NCBI GenBank assembly: GCA_022072165.1
Contig: JAJVIF010000001.1
Span: forward strand, 1,143,353 to 1,207,352
DNA: 64,000 nucleotides
From: a bacterium
GTDB taxonomy: Bacteria; JAJVIF01
Direction of reading: 5' to 3'
Under the pieces are notes generated by a model. The model had not been told where the DNA came from. It searched no databases and saw only the letters and a program-made list of their open reading frames with translations. Shown piece by piece: positions 32,327 to 41,225 of the stretch (positions are counted from its first letter, which is position 1; every line of letters starts with the position of its first letter). The translations under genes were made by a program, and so were the position numbers.

Positions 32327-33070
32327 TTAGTGCGGACTGAGTTCTGCGGCTTCCTGGAGGCGCTCTTCGGGGATGTCGAGGAGAGTGATGAGATTTCGAC
32401 GCAGGTCCCGCTGAGCCGCCATCACACTCCTGTTCGCGTTGATGGAAATGAAGCCGTACTGCTCAGACATCCGTCGGTACTCCCCCGCGAGCGCCTTCTG
32501 ATACTGATTAAAGGACTCGAACATGTTCCGGCTGTAGCCGATGTCCATGCCCGACTCCCAGAAGTCCAGAGTGTCGCGTTTGAGGAAATTGCGCTCCATG
32601 AGATTCCGGGGATTCACCTTCAGATAGAAGACGGCATCGGGAATCAGGGCGGCGGAGTAGAGATCCCGGACCCAGTCTTTGTCGGTCCCCCGGACATAGT
32701 CGCGGGCCATAAGGGTGTAGATGTACCGGTCTGCCACGACGATCATCCCAGCCCGTAGCGAGGGGACGATGACGTTCTCCAGCTGATCGTAGAAATCGGT
32801 GGCATAGAAGAGACTCCGGGCGACCGGCAGGAGGATGTTCCCCTGCTGTGCGCGATCCAGTTCCTCGGCAATGAGGACCGAACGCTTGAGCCCGAAGGTC
32901 GCGGCAGCGTATCCCAGGCGCTCGAGCCAGTTCTGGATCAGAGAGACCTGAGTCGAGCGTCCGGAAGCATCCGCTCCCTCAATGACGATCAGGCGTCCCT
33001 CGAGCCTGTCGTAAGAGATGCCCGGAATCGACCGGCCGTAGCTCTGCTGATGTTGGGTGCTCTTTTTCAT
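32327..33070 (-). CDS. Thymidylate-kinase-like P-loop protein with altered Walker A
   Basis: Predicted 247 residues of the dTMP kinase fold. The Walker A reads IEGADASGRST: the invariant lysine is arginine, which usually impairs nucleotide binding or phosphoryl transfer. The DRY motif is kept (VADRYIYTLMARD) and the C-terminal helices align with its neighbour. It lies 12 bases downstream of the second TMK-like gene in the ppx operon, so it may be a regulatory partner of that protein. It is convergent with the WD40 gene, 2 bases apart. Confidence 0.8.
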   Translation of the reverse strand: MKKSTQHQQSYGRSIPGISYDRLEGRLIVIEGADASGRSTQVSLIQNWLERLGYAAATFGLKRSVLIAEELDRAQQGNILLPVARSLFYATDFYDQLENVIVPSLRAGMIVVADRYIYTLMARDYVRGTDKDWVRDLYSAALIPDAVFYLKVNPRNLMERNFLKRDTLDFWESGMDIGYSRNMFESFNQYQKALAGEYRRMSEQYGFISINANRSVMAAQRDLRRNLITLLDIPEERLQEAAELSPH

Positions 33071-33082
33071 GATCCGCGCCTC

Positions 33083-33802
33083 CTAATTCGATACCAGGCG
33101 ACGTCCGGCGGCCTGGCGCGACTTGAATTTTTCGAGGGGGATTCGCTTCCGGACAATCCGACGGACCTCTGGCTGCATCTCATCAACGGGCCGGTTGGAG
33201 TCGATGACCACGAAGTCCATTTCTTTGGCGAGTCGCTGGTACTCCTTGTGAATCATCCCCTGGAAGATTTTGAAGCTCTCGGTGGGATCAGGATGCAGTC
33301 CAAGATCCATGCCGGCCTCGAAGTACTTGAGTTCGGGACGTCCTTCCAGGATGCGTGACAGGGCGACTTCCAGCGGTGCGTTGAAAAAGAGGGTGATGTC
33401 CGGCATCACGGCGAAGTCATAGATTTCGCGTACCCACTCGCGGTCCATTCCCCGTGCGACATCCCGGGCCAGGGCGGTGAAGACATAGCGATCCGCCAGG
33501 ACCAGGTAGCCCGCCTGCAGCAGCGGCTTGATCTGGCGTTCGTAGCGATCCGCCAGATCGGTCGCGTGGATCAGACAGAAGGTCGTGGGGCTCAGTAAGT
33601 GGCGCTTCTTTGCCTTCTTCGTCGCTGACGAGACCAGAATGGAACTGTTCCATTCGGTAAAAAAGACCTTGGCACCGGACTGTTCCAGCCAGCGCTTCAG
33701 GAGATAGAGCTGGGTTGACTTACCCGACCCATCGACCCCTTCCACGGCGATGAGCTTGCCGGGATAGGGATTGGGATTGAGCCGGGGGAGTGCGGCACTC
33801 AT
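33083..33802 (-). CDS. Thymidylate-kinase-like protein
   Basis: Predicted 239 residues. Complete Walker A VEGVDGSGKSTQ near residues 20-31, then the DRY motif in LADRYVFTALARD, where typical dTMP kinases have D-R-Y-x-x-S-x-x-A-Y-Q. It may thus phosphorylate dTMP or another nucleotide. The ATG overlaps the ppx stop by 4 bases, so translation is coupled. Genes for TMK-fold proteins next to exopolyphosphatases suggest a link to phosphate or nucleotide balance (inference). A canonical tmk elsewhere cannot be excluded. Confidence 0.82.
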   Translation of the reverse strand: MSAALPRLNPNPYPGKLIAVEGVDGSGKSTQLYLLKRWLEQSGAKVFFTEWNSSILVSSATKKAKKRHLLSPTTFCLIHATDLADRYERQIKPLLQAGYLVLADRYVFTALARDVARGMDREWVREIYDFAVMPDITLFFNAPLEVALSRILEGRPELKYFEAGMDLGLHPDPTESFKIFQGMIHKEYQRLAKEMDFVVIDSNRPVDEMQPEVRRIVRKRIPLEKFKSRQAAGRRLVSN

Positions 33803-35475
33803 GAGGCAGGGGCCTCCGCAATCTGCAGGGTAAGTTGGGTAAAGAAGACGCGCCGGAAAATGCCGGCGCTCCGTTCCAGTGCCCAGCGTTCAATCTCGGC
33901 TCCATCGGGACCCGAGATCGTCAACTGGACCCCCTCCGGGGTGACGGCAGCGGACAGGCTGGAGACCACCCGGTTATGGGTGCGGTCGAGGGCGTCGGCC
34001 AGGCGCAGGAGAGCGCTGAGCTTCATGACCCGGACACGATCCGGAGGCGTCAGGGCAGCGAACTCGGGGTGCCGATCCGCCATCGGCTCCCCCTTGCGAT
34101 GAAATCTGCCGACCAGGGCCACGATTTCCTGATCCCGGGGTGCCAGCCCGTAGAAGTCAGCATGACGAATCAGGTAGTACGAGTGCAGATGGTGCTTCCC
34201 GTGATTCACCAGATGTCCGACATCGTGCAGGATGGCCGCTGCCAGGAGGAGCGAGCGATCATCGGCTGGCAACCGATGGATTTCTGTCAGGTCATCAAAG
34301 AGTCGACCAGCCATCCAGCTCACCTGCTCCGCATGACCCATGTCCGCCCGGAAGCGTTCAGCAATGTCATGCGCCATCTGAACGACTTGCTCTTCCTGGG
34401 TGGCGAGCACCTCCGGTGCCAGGTGGGGATCCACCATCTGCCAGAGGATGCCGTCGCGCACTCCAACCCCGGGCACCACCAGCTCGTCCTTCCCCGCGAC
34501 TTCCAGGGTCGTCAGGTAGAGATGCGCCGCTGGCTGAATGACATCGGCACGACGATCTGCCAGACCCAGGAGGGTGGTCCGTTGCCCGATCAGTAGGCCA
34601 TCGATGAGTTCGGTCATTTCCCGAAGCTTCTCCCGGGGGATCCGCTGAGTCTGCCGGTCTTCCCGGGTTTCCTCCCGGATCGCCTGGCCACCACTTTCCA
34701 CCAGTGCCGCAATCGCACCCGCGTTGCCACCGATGGCAACCACAGTGTCGACCGGATGCTGTTGCACAACCCGCTCAAGACGGTTCCGCATGAAGGCCAG
34801 GTGCGCCTGTATCAGGGCGGGATAGTCCCGTTCATCGGCCCGCTGATCGGCCAGGAACTGCAACATCCTGACTGTCCCGACCGAAAAGCCCTCTATAGCC
34901 ACAATGCGTCCATGGTCGACCAGTGAAACCTCAATCGAGCCCCCCCCGACATCAACAATCAGCAGCCGGTCGCCGGGTTGCTCCAGACTCCGGGTGACTG
35001 CCCGCACCACCAGCTCGGCTTCTTCGAGGGGGGTGATGATCTCAAGCTGAATCCCGGTTTCTTCGTAGAGCCGGTCGATGATGGCGAGGCTGTTCTGAGC
35101 CTCCCGCATGGCGCTGGTCGCGACACCCCGAATCCGGGCGACCGGATATGCCTCGAGAATGCTCTGGAAGCGCCGGAAGGCCAGGACGGTCTCTTCGAAA
35201 GTCTGCGGCCCAATGAGCTTGTCGCGGAACGCATCTGCCCCGAGCCGGACCGCCTCGCGGTGGTCCACCACCGGGATGAGCCCGCCGGTGCTGGTGACCC
35301 GGGCGATCCGCAGGCGCATGGCGTTGGAACCGACATCGATGCTGGCTACCAGCTGATTCGCCAGCGGATGGATTTTCTCATCGCGGACAGGCCGTGGCAC
35401 GCCCGGCAGGAGGGCTTGCTCGCCGTTCGCGGCGAGGCGGTCCTCCGGGAGCGTGTCAGGTCGGGGCGGCGTCAT
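33799..35475 (-). CDS. ppx: Exopolyphosphatase / (p)ppGpp phosphatase with HD domain
   Basis: Predicted 558 residues from ATG 35475, chosen because it lies 7 bases after a TACGAT -10; the in-frame ATG three codons earlier overlaps that -10. The N-terminal ASKHA-fold Ppx/GppA domain has ASIDVGSNAMRLRIA and IVDVGGGSIEVSLV phosphate-binding loops and the A-T-S-A-M-R segment. The C-terminal domain has the HD metal motif (AAILHDVGHLVNHGKHHLHS). The enzyme removes phosphate from polyphosphate chains or pppGpp. It is first in an operon with two TMK-like genes. Confidence 0.93.
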   Translation of the reverse strand: MTPPRPDTLPEDRLAANGEQALLPGVPRPVRDEKIHPLANQLVASIDVGSNAMRLRIARVTSTGGLIPVVDHREAVRLGADAFRDKLIGPQTFEETVLAFRRFQSILEAYPVARIRGVATSAMREAQNSLAIIDRLYEETGIQLEIITPLEEAELVVRAVTRSLEQPGDRLLIVDVGGGSIEVSLVDHGRIVAIEGFSVGTVRMLQFLADQRADERDYPALIQAHLAFMRNRLERVVQQHPVDTVVAIGGNAGAIAALVESGGQAIREETREDRQTQRIPREKLREMTELIDGLLIGQRTTLLGLADRRADVIQPAAHLYLTTLEVAGKDELVVPGVGVRDGILWQMVDPHLAPEVLATQEEQVVQMAHDIAERFRADMGHAEQVSWMAGRLFDDLTEIHRLPADDRSLLLAAAILHDVGHLVNHGKHHLHSYYLIRHADFYGLAPRDQEIVALVGRFHRKGEPMADRHPEFAALTPPDRVRVMKLSALLRLADALDRTHNRVVSSLSAAVTPEGVQLTISGPDGAEIERWALERSAGIFRRVFFTQLTLQIAEAPAS

Positions 35476-35482
35476 AAGAAGC

Positions 35483-35488
35483 ATCGTA
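35483..35488 (-). promoter_or_regulatory. -10 element, leaderless start of ppx
   Basis: TACGAT ends 7 bases before ATG 35475; no ribosome-binding site. It decides between two close in-frame ATGs. Confidence 0.65.
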
Positions 35489-35576
35489 CCGCGCCCATTC
35501 TGGATGGGGCGGGGCTTCCGCAGATAACGGGGAGGTTACATATCAGCGATTCTGCCCGGAAGCAGGGACCCTGAAT

Positions 35577-36098
35577 CTAATGTTTCGGCAGGTAGTACTC
35601 CAGGTACTTTCGCCAGCGCTCATCCAGCGCTTCCTGCGTCAGATAGGGATAGCTGTTTGGCAGGATGAAATGAGGCTGGGTGGGTCGCTTTTTCAGAGGC
35701 ATACCAGCCTGCTCGGCTGTTCGTCCCCCCTTGCGATTGTTGCAACGCTTACAGGCGGCCACCAGGTTCTCCCAGGTGTTCTGTCCACCGCGAGTCCGGG
35801 GGACCACATGGTCCACTGTCAGTTGCCGGTCAGCCACTCCGCAGTACTGACAGCACCAGCCATCCCGGGCAAAGATGGCGCGTCGGGAAAGCCTGACCGC
35901 CGCCCGGGGCTTGGTGATGTAGTAGCCGAGTCGAATGACCTTCGGGGCCTTCAACCTGGTGGTTGGACTCCCGATGAGCCCTTCATCCGCCTCGAGGACT
36001 TCGGCCTTTCCCAGGATGACCAACCCGATGGCTCGGCGCAGATTGGTGATGTTGAGGGGCTGGTAGTCCCCATTGAGGACCAGGACCTGCTGATTCAT
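35577..36098 (-). CDS. HNH endonuclease-family protein
   Basis: Predicted 173 residues, start preceded by GGAGGTG. The N-terminal part (N-G-D-Y-Q-P-L-N) is shared by a widespread family of small stand-alone HNH proteins. The nuclease motif is at about 82-122: CCQYCG (first zinc pair), LTVDHVVPRTRGG (catalytic Asp-His) and ACKRCNNRKGG (second zinc pair). It is not linked to any restriction or phage gene here. The biological substrate of this family is not established. Confidence 0.92.
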   Translation of the reverse strand: MNQQVLVLNGDYQPLNITNLRRAIGLVILGKAEVLEADEGLIGSPTTRLKAPKVIRLGYYITKPRAAVRLSRRAIFARDGWCCQYCGVADRQLTVDHVVPRTRGGQNTWENLVAACKRCNNRKGGRTAEQAGMPLKKRPTQPHFILPNSYPYLTQEALDERWRKYLEYYLPKH

Positions 36099-36143
36099 GC
36101 GACACCTCCCTGCGCGAGTCGAAAAGGGGCTTCCGAGCAGCGG

Positions 36144-36160
36144 GCTGGCATCGTGCCAGC
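36144..36160. repeat. Perfect inverted repeat in the HNH leader
   Basis: GCTGGCA-TCG-TGCCAGC, a 7 bp perfect palindrome with 3-base centre, 46 bases upstream of the HNH start. It may be an operator or RNA hairpin. The surrounding gap 36099-36283 also holds the HDOD promoter region (GATACT near 36232). Confidence 0.5.
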
Positions 36161-36283
36161 GACAAACCTGTCGGTATGGTTTATCACTGAAAAAATGCGG
36201 CTCCGCCGGGTACGAAGCCGGGAGGGCCTCCAGATACTAGAAATGTTCGCAGTTACTTCCAGCAGATCGCCGAGGTCTCTACC

Positions 36284-37135
36284 GTGCTCTCGCCCATCGC
36301 CCAGCACATCATGGAAATTCAGGAGTTGCCCACGCTTCCGCTGATTGTTACGAAAATCATTCAGACCACCAACGACCCCCGCTCCAGCGCCAGCGACCTC
36401 AACCAGCTCATCACAAACGACCAGGCGATTGCGGCGAAGGTGCTGAAGCTCGCCAACTCGGCATTCTACGGGTTGCCCGGGAAGGTTACCAGCCTGGGTC
36501 GGGCAGTCACGCTGCTGGGCTTTAACACCGTCCGGAGTCTGGCCCTCTCGGTCTCGGTGATCGAGGCCTTTGGTGGCGCGGGCCGCAACGGCGCGTTCGA
36601 CCGTCACAAGTTCTGGGAGCACTCGCTGGCGGTGGCGTCCTGCGCGAAGATTCTGGCCACCCGTTGCAACTTTGAGAACAAAGACGAAGCCCACATGGCG
36701 GGGCTGTTCCACGACATCGGCAAAATCATCCTCGACCAGTACTTCTTTGAGTACTTCGCCTCGGCTCAGCAGCTGGCCCGGGAAACCCCGATGCCCACGA
36801 CCGAGGCGGAAGCCGCCATCATGGGCGTCACCCATGCCGAGGTCGGCGCCATGATCGCGGAACGCTGGCAGTTCCCGACACACCTTGTGGAGGTCATTCG
36901 GCATCATCACGCGCCACAACCGCCAGTGGAGAATCCGACCCTCGAGCTGGTGTTCGTCTCCAATGTCCTCTGCCAGGAATGGCAGTTTGGTGACAGCGGT
37001 GAGCCCTCCCCGCCGCCGATGGCTGACTCGCTGCGCGCCAAATACCTGCCCAGCAAAACTGAGCAGGAGATCATCGAAGCGAAGCTCGAAGCTGAAGTCG
37101 AGAAGTCGGCGGAACTCTTGTCCCTCTTCCGCTAG
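36284..37135 (+). CDS. HDOD-domain signalling protein
   Basis: Predicted 283 residues from GTG 36284, which follows GAGGT at 7 bases. An HDOD domain fills about residues 8-215, with the L-P-x-L-P start, the D-Q-A-I-A-A-K-V-L-K-L-A-N-S-A-F-Y-G segment and an HD pair kept in GLFHDIGKIIL, plus R-H-H-H-A-P. HDOD proteins act in signalling, motility or cell-cycle control, often without known enzymatic activity. The C-terminal 60 residues are charged and helical. It is single and ends in a terminator. Confidence 0.9.
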   Translation: MLSPIAQHIMEIQELPTLPLIVTKIIQTTNDPRSSASDLNQLITNDQAIAAKVLKLANSAFYGLPGKVTSLGRAVTLLGFNTVRSLALSVSVIEAFGGAGRNGAFDRHKFWEHSLAVASCAKILATRCNFENKDEAHMAGLFHDIGKIILDQYFFEYFASAQQLARETPMPTTEAEAAIMGVTHAEVGAMIAERWQFPTHLVEVIRHHHAPQPPVENPTLELVFVSNVLCQEWQFGDSGEPSPPPMADSLRAKYLPSKTEQEIIEAKLEAEVEKSAELLSLFR

Positions 37136-37227
37136 TCCGTGCACGACGGACCCGGTGATGGATACAGCCCGGTCTCGCATCCCCTGGGAAGTCGAACACT
37201 ATTATCCGCGACACCGACGCCTTATGT

Positions 37228-37252
37228 AAACCCTCCCCCGGGAGGGTTTTTC
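37228..37252 (+). terminator. Terminator after the HDOD gene
   Basis: AAACCCTCC / GGAGGGTTT (9 bp stem, CCCG loop) followed by TTT: an intrinsic terminator about 93 bases after the stop codon. Confidence 0.9.
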
Positions 37253-37301
37253 CGTTGCCGCCCCTGGACCACCTTCCTTTTCCTTTCTCGCTGGGGACTG
37301 T

Positions 37302-37330
37302 CTGGCAATCTCTCCGACTCTGCGTACAAT
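37302..37330 (+). promoter_or_regulatory. Promoter of the Yip1-like gene
   Basis: CTGGCA (37302-37307), 17-base spacer, TACAAT (37325-37330). A leader of about 63 bases ends in GGGAGGA before GTG 37400. Confidence 0.65.
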
Positions 37331-37399
37331 GGGCCATCCCACGACCGGGGACGCCTGTGCGCCCGGCCGCCTGATTCGTCCCCGGGAGGATCCCACTCC

Positions 37400-38254
37400 G
37401 TGACAGCACTGTTCTGGTCCACGGTGGCTCAGACTGGCGCGACCGGCGCCCTGGACTCCATGATCAGCGGACTTAACATCTCCGCTCCCCAGCTGGCCAT
37501 CTTTACGCTGGTCTTCGCCGTTGTCGTGATCCTGCTGGTCCTGGGGGTGGAGTTCTGGTTCAACCTCTACGGTCTGCTGACAGCCCCCTCGGTCGCATCG
37601 AGCCGGATCATGGGGGAACAGCAAATCTTGCCGGCTCTCTTTGTGGTCCTCATGAGTGGGCTGATCACCGCGATCTTCTCCCTCATGATTATGACCACCC
37701 CGCAGTACATCGAGTCGCAGTCTGATCAGATCGGGCAGGCGCTGTCTGGCATCACTGAGATGTACGCCAGCATGGGTGTGCCGTATGTCTCGACGGCCTT
37801 CAACTTCAAGATTGATGACCCCGACCTTACGGTAATGAAGGCGCTCGGTTTCTTCCTCATGGTGCCGCTGACCTTCACGCTCTTTTGGTACGCCTGGGGT
37901 GTCGGTGTCCTGATCGCGGGCAAGCTCATCGGAATGCGTAATGCCGCCGGCGTGAACAATGCCGTCTGCGGACTCGCCTACCCGATTCTCCTCTCCCCCT
38001 TTATGTACTGGTCCTCCGCACAGGCGCAGATTTTCGGACACAGCGCTGCCTGGGGTCTCTATGGGGTCCTGGCCCTGATCCAGCTTCTCTGGCTCCTGAA
38101 CATCATGCGGGAGTTTTTCCGCGTGGGTTGGGTCCCGACCATCATCGGCCTGCTGCTGTCGCTGGTCGCTGGTGGTGTTGTTTTCGCCATCGCGTTCACC
38201 CTGCTGGCGATGTTCTATGGCATCCTGAAAGAGCAACTGCCGCAGTACGTCTAG
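37400..38254 (+). CDS. Yip1-like multi-pass membrane protein
   Basis: Predicted 284 residues from GTG 37400, set by GGGAGGA 9 bases upstream. About five to six hydrophobic helices: residues 30-55, 70-95, 150-175, 185-210, 225-245 and 250-275. The helical pattern with a polar N-terminal segment, a central extracellular loop and a Pro-containing G-L-A-Y-P-I-L-L-S helix resembles Yip1-family bacterial proteins. A similar protein lies at 47207-48064. It precedes a BON lipoprotein gene by 23 bases, probably in one operon. Role unknown. Confidence 0.65.
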   Translation: MTALFWSTVAQTGATGALDSMISGLNISAPQLAIFTLVFAVVVILLVLGVEFWFNLYGLLTAPSVASSRIMGEQQILPALFVVLMSGLITAIFSLMIMTTPQYIESQSDQIGQALSGITEMYASMGVPYVSTAFNFKIDDPDLTVMKALGFFLMVPLTFTLFWYAWGVGVLIAGKLIGMRNAAGVNNAVCGLAYPILLSPFMYWSSAQAQIFGHSAAWGLYGVLALIQLLWLLNIMREFFRVGWVPTIIGLLLSLVAGGVVFAIAFTLLAMFYGILKEQLPQYV

Positions 38255-38277
38255 GACTTCTCCAACGGAGGCCCCGC

Positions 38278-38676
38278 ATGTCGCATCTGCACCTGACTCT
38301 GCTGGTTGTCCTGAGCCTGAGCTTTCTGAATGCCTGCGTCGCAGGACAACAGGCGGCTCAGCAGGCCAATCAGAAGATCATCGAGAACACGGACATGGGC
38401 CTGGACAACATGACCAAGGCTCGCGATATGTCCGTGGAGAGTCAGATCAGCTCCGGCATCGCTTCTGATCCGGGGCTCGCCAATGTGAAGGACAAGGTCC
38501 AGGTGACAGTCAGCCATAACGTGGTGGTGGTCTCCGGACGTGTCAAGAGCGAGAAGCAGAAGCAGCGAATTGAGGAGATCGTGAAGAATGCGGTCTCCAC
38601 AGCGAGTGTGAAAGAGTACGAGCTCGCGCTGGAAATCGACAGCAGCATCGAGGACCTCCCCTTCGAGTGGGACTAG
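38278..38676 (+). CDS. BON-domain lipoprotein
   Basis: Predicted 132 residues, ATG after ACGGAGG. The signal ends in the lipobox LNAC, so it should be an outer-surface or periplasmic lipoprotein. Residues about 55-122 form a BON domain (V-E-S-Q-I-S-S-G-I-A, V-Q-V-T-V-S-H-N-V-V-V-V-S-G-R-V), known from OsmY and secretin-associated proteins and thought to bind phospholipid. The segment between the lipid anchor and the BON domain is helical. It is probably co-transcribed with the Yip1-like gene. Confidence 0.85.
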   Translation: MSHLHLTLLVVLSLSFLNACVAGQQAAQQANQKIIENTDMGLDNMTKARDMSVESQISSGIASDPGLANVKDKVQVTVSHNVVVVSGRVKSEKQKQRIEEIVKNAVSTASVKEYELALEIDSSIEDLPFEWD

Positions 38677-38747
38677 CGCTTCCCCTGCCACGCAGTTTTC
38701 CCGTCGTGATTCATCGCAGGCCTCAGGCAGCCGGGAGTTTTCTCCGG

Positions 38748-38753
38748 TAGGCT
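38748..38753 (+). promoter_or_regulatory. -10 element, leaderless GTG start of pgeF
   Basis: TAGGCT ends 7 bases before GTG 38761. The AGGGG between them is only 3 bases from the start, too close for a ribosome-binding site. A CCGGGAG/CTCCGG inverted repeat lies just upstream. Confidence 0.55.
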
Positions 38754-38760
38754 AGGGGTC

Positions 38761-39600
38761 GTGTATTTTCCGGACCTCCACTCACTGAGCCTGCCGACAG
38801 CGCGACTCTGGACCCCTCCCTGGCCAGCATTGCCTGGGTTGCTGGCGGGCTTCACGTCCCGGCAATGGCGACCGGGTCCCGATGCTCCATGGCAGGACGA
38901 CTGGAGCTTTCGCCGGCCCGATGACGACACTCCCCCACCGGGCCTGGCCCATCTGCGAGATGTTTTACAGATCCAGGAGCTCCCCGTGGTCGGGGAACAG
39001 CAGGTCCATGGGGTCGATATCCAGATGCAGTCAACTGCGTCACTCTCCCCAGGCTCTTTCACGCTGATTCCCGGCAATGACGGGATCCTTCTCACTGATC
39101 CGGGAGCGCTGGCGCTCGCGCAGTCGGCAGACTGCTGCATTGGACTCTTCATTGATCCGACACGACACCTCGCCGGGGTGTTTCACGCCGGCTGGCGCGG
39201 GGCAGTCCAGGGCCTCCCTTTGCGGATGGTCGAGACCTGCGCTGCAGAGTTCAGGGTGGATCCGCAAGACGTGTGGATTGCCCTGGGCCCCACGATCCAG
39301 CAGCCGAGTTTTCAGGTCGGCCCGGAGGTCCGGGATGCCTGTCTGAAATGGAACTCTCAACTCCCCTCCTTCGACCACGAGCGGCTCCTACAGCCAGATC
39401 CGGCGGCACCGGAACGCTGGCGGCTCGACCTGCCGGGATTCGTGGTCGCTCAGCTCCTGGCAGCTGGGGTCCTGCCAGAGCACCTGGCGGTGAGCCGGGT
39501 GGACACATTCAACTCACCAACGGAGTGTTTTTCCTATCGTCGGGAAGGCCCTGGGATGGGGCTACAGGTCGGATTTTGCGGCTGGCAGCGGGTGCGTTGA
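38761..39600 (+). CDS. pgeF: Laccase-domain (YfiH/PgeF) purine nucleoside/peptidoglycan-editing protein
   Basis: Predicted 279 residues from a leaderless GTG. The family core is present: QQVHG (metal-binding His), S-A-D-C-C-I-G-L (Cys) and VFHAGWRGAVQGL (His), which form the zinc site. Members cleave purine nucleosides (adenosine, inosine) by phosphorolysis or edit peptidoglycan intermediates. The N-terminal 90 residues are less conserved. The stop codon overlaps the -35 of the following efflux operon. Confidence 0.9.
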   Translation: MYFPDLHSLSLPTARLWTPPWPALPGLLAGFTSRQWRPGPDAPWQDDWSFRRPDDDTPPPGLAHLRDVLQIQELPVVGEQQVHGVDIQMQSTASLSPGSFTLIPGNDGILLTDPGALALAQSADCCIGLFIDPTRHLAGVFHAGWRGAVQGLPLRMVETCAAEFRVDPQDVWIALGPTIQQPSFQVGPEVRDACLKWNSQLPSFDHERLLQPDPAAPERWRLDLPGFVVAQLLAAGVLPEHLAVSRVDTFNSPTECFSYRREGPGMGLQVGFCGWQRVR

Positions 39601-39625
39601 CAATTCATTTGCATACAAATAGACT
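39597..39625 (+). promoter_or_regulatory. Promoter of the TolC/MacA-like efflux operon
   Basis: A perfect -35 TTGACA (39597-39602), 17-base spacer, TAGACT -10 (39620-39625). The leader of about 64 bases ends in GGGGAGG before ATG 39696. This is the strongest promoter match in the window. Confidence 0.85.
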
Positions 39626-39695
39626 CGCTTCGGCTGCAACGTTTCACCGGGTGGCACCGTCTGCAGAGCAGCCCAGAAGGGGAGGCACGCATTCC

Positions 39696-41207
39696 ATGCG
39701 TCGTGGCATTGTGATCAGCATTCTGAGCGGTATGGCCCTGCTTGCCTGTACGTCCGCTGCATTGGCCGGGGAAAACGTCACCCTTGAGACCTCCGAGATG
39801 GGACCCACCTGGTCCCTGACCGAGGCCATCGCATTCGCACAGCAGCACAACTACGGGCTGGCGGCCTCGAAGCTCGGACTCACCAGGGATGAGTGGAATG
39901 TCTACATCGCCCGGGGGATTTTCGACCGGACGCTCACCATGGGGCTAACCCACAGCGAACGCCAAAGCGAGGGCTCGTTCGGGAGCACCACCACAGGCGG
40001 CAGCGAAACATCCACCACCACCCTGCAGGCCAGCGCGGTGGTCCCGACCGATTCTGGCGGAAGCTGGTCGCTGACGTACAACACCCAGCGTGCGGAAGTC
40101 CGCTCCAGTGGCAGCAGCAGCACCAGTTCGAACGAGGGCTACAACTCCAGCATGAATCTGCGCTTTCGGCAGCCCCTGCTGGAAGGAGCAGGACGCACCC
40201 GGACCCGATCCCCCATTCGCCAGGCCGAGTTCGGCTATCAGATCACGGCTGAAAATCTACGCCAGGATTTCCTCTCGATAGAGCAGACAGTCACGAACCA
40301 GTACCTGGCCGCCCTCCGGGCGCAGCGACAGGTCGAGACCGCGAAACTCTCCCTGGAGGTCGCCAATGCGCTGTATCGCCAGGTGACCGCCCAGTTCGAA
40401 GCTGGGGTGTCGGCCCGCTTCGAGAAGACCAATGCGGAAGGTGGACTGGCAGCCCGCGAGGAAGCTCTGATTGTCGCGGAGCAGGGGGTTGCCAACGCCC
40501 TGGACGCCCTGCGTCAGACGCTGGGTCTCCCGCTCGATGCCCCCATCGCCCTCGACCCGCTGCCGGGACTCGCGCTGGACCTCCCGGACACCGTTGACGG
40601 CGCCTGGTCGATCGCCGCCTCCATGCGACCGGAAATGAGCATCCTGCGGATCCGGGAAGATCTCACCCGGCTGCAGCGGGATGACGCGAAGGATCGCCTC
40701 AGGAACAGCCTCGACTTCACCGCCACCGCCGGACTGGATGGCGCGGGCGATGACCTGGGGGAGTCCATCGAGGGGCTCGACAATTTTTCATGGACTGTCG
40801 GGCTGGAGTACACCATTCCGCTGGGGCGGGATCGCCGGGCGAAGGGACAGTACCAGCAGTCCAGCCTGAGTCTGGAACAGCTGAGCCTCCAGCGTCAGGA
40901 AACCGAATCACAGATTCAGACGGCGCTGTCGCAACTTTTGCGCGATGTGCAGGTCGCTGGTGAGCGACTCCGCATTACCGGTACGGGTGTCCGGGTGGCC
41001 GAGGAGCGTTTGCAGAACGAACGGGCACGCCTCGACCTGGGGCTGAGCACTACTACGCTGGTCCTTGATGTCGAAGAGGATCTCGCGCAGGCGCGTCGTG
41101 CCGCCATCGATGCCGAGCTGGATCTCCTTGCGAGCCAGGCCCGGCTCTTCAACACCCTGGGGCTGTCGCTGCTGGAATCGGCAATCGCCGGGTCGTCGGC
41201 TGAGTAA
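39696..41207 (+). CDS. TolC-family outer membrane efflux protein
   Basis: Predicted 503 residues from ATG 39696. A signal peptide ends near LAG (residue 23). Two repeats of the TolC type are visible: long amphipathic helices (S-I-E-Q-T-V-T-N-Q-Y-L-A-A-L-R and Q-I-Q-T-A-L-S-Q-L-L-R-D-V) and beta segments with alternating small and aromatic residues for the barrel. Ser/Thr-rich loops (about 85-150) would face outward. It should form a trimeric tunnel for the adjacent periplasmic adaptor and transporter. It is first in a six- or seven-gene operon. Confidence 0.9.
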   Translation: MRRGIVISILSGMALLACTSAALAGENVTLETSEMGPTWSLTEAIAFAQQHNYGLAASKLGLTRDEWNVYIARGIFDRTLTMGLTHSERQSEGSFGSTTTGGSETSTTTLQASAVVPTDSGGSWSLTYNTQRAEVRSSGSSSTSSNEGYNSSMNLRFRQPLLEGAGRTRTRSPIRQAEFGYQITAENLRQDFLSIEQTVTNQYLAALRAQRQVETAKLSLEVANALYRQVTAQFEAGVSARFEKTNAEGGLAAREEALIVAEQGVANALDALRQTLGLPLDAPIALDPLPGLALDLPDTVDGAWSIAASMRPEMSILRIREDLTRLQRDDAKDRLRNSLDFTATAGLDGAGDDLGESIEGLDNFSWTVGLEYTIPLGRDRRAKGQYQQSSLSLEQLSLQRQETESQIQTALSQLLRDVQVAGERLRITGTGVRVAEERLQNERARLDLGLSTTTLVLDVEEDLAQARRAAIDAELDLLASQARLFNTLGLSLLESAIAGSSAE

Positions 41208-41225
41208 CAAAGGAATCTCTGCATC

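Noticed and set aside
32327-33802. Polyphosphate kinase 2 (PPK2) identity for the TMK-like pair
   Set aside because: Motifs follow the thymidylate kinase D-R-Y pattern, not the PPK2 Walker A and D-R-S-W-Y-N.
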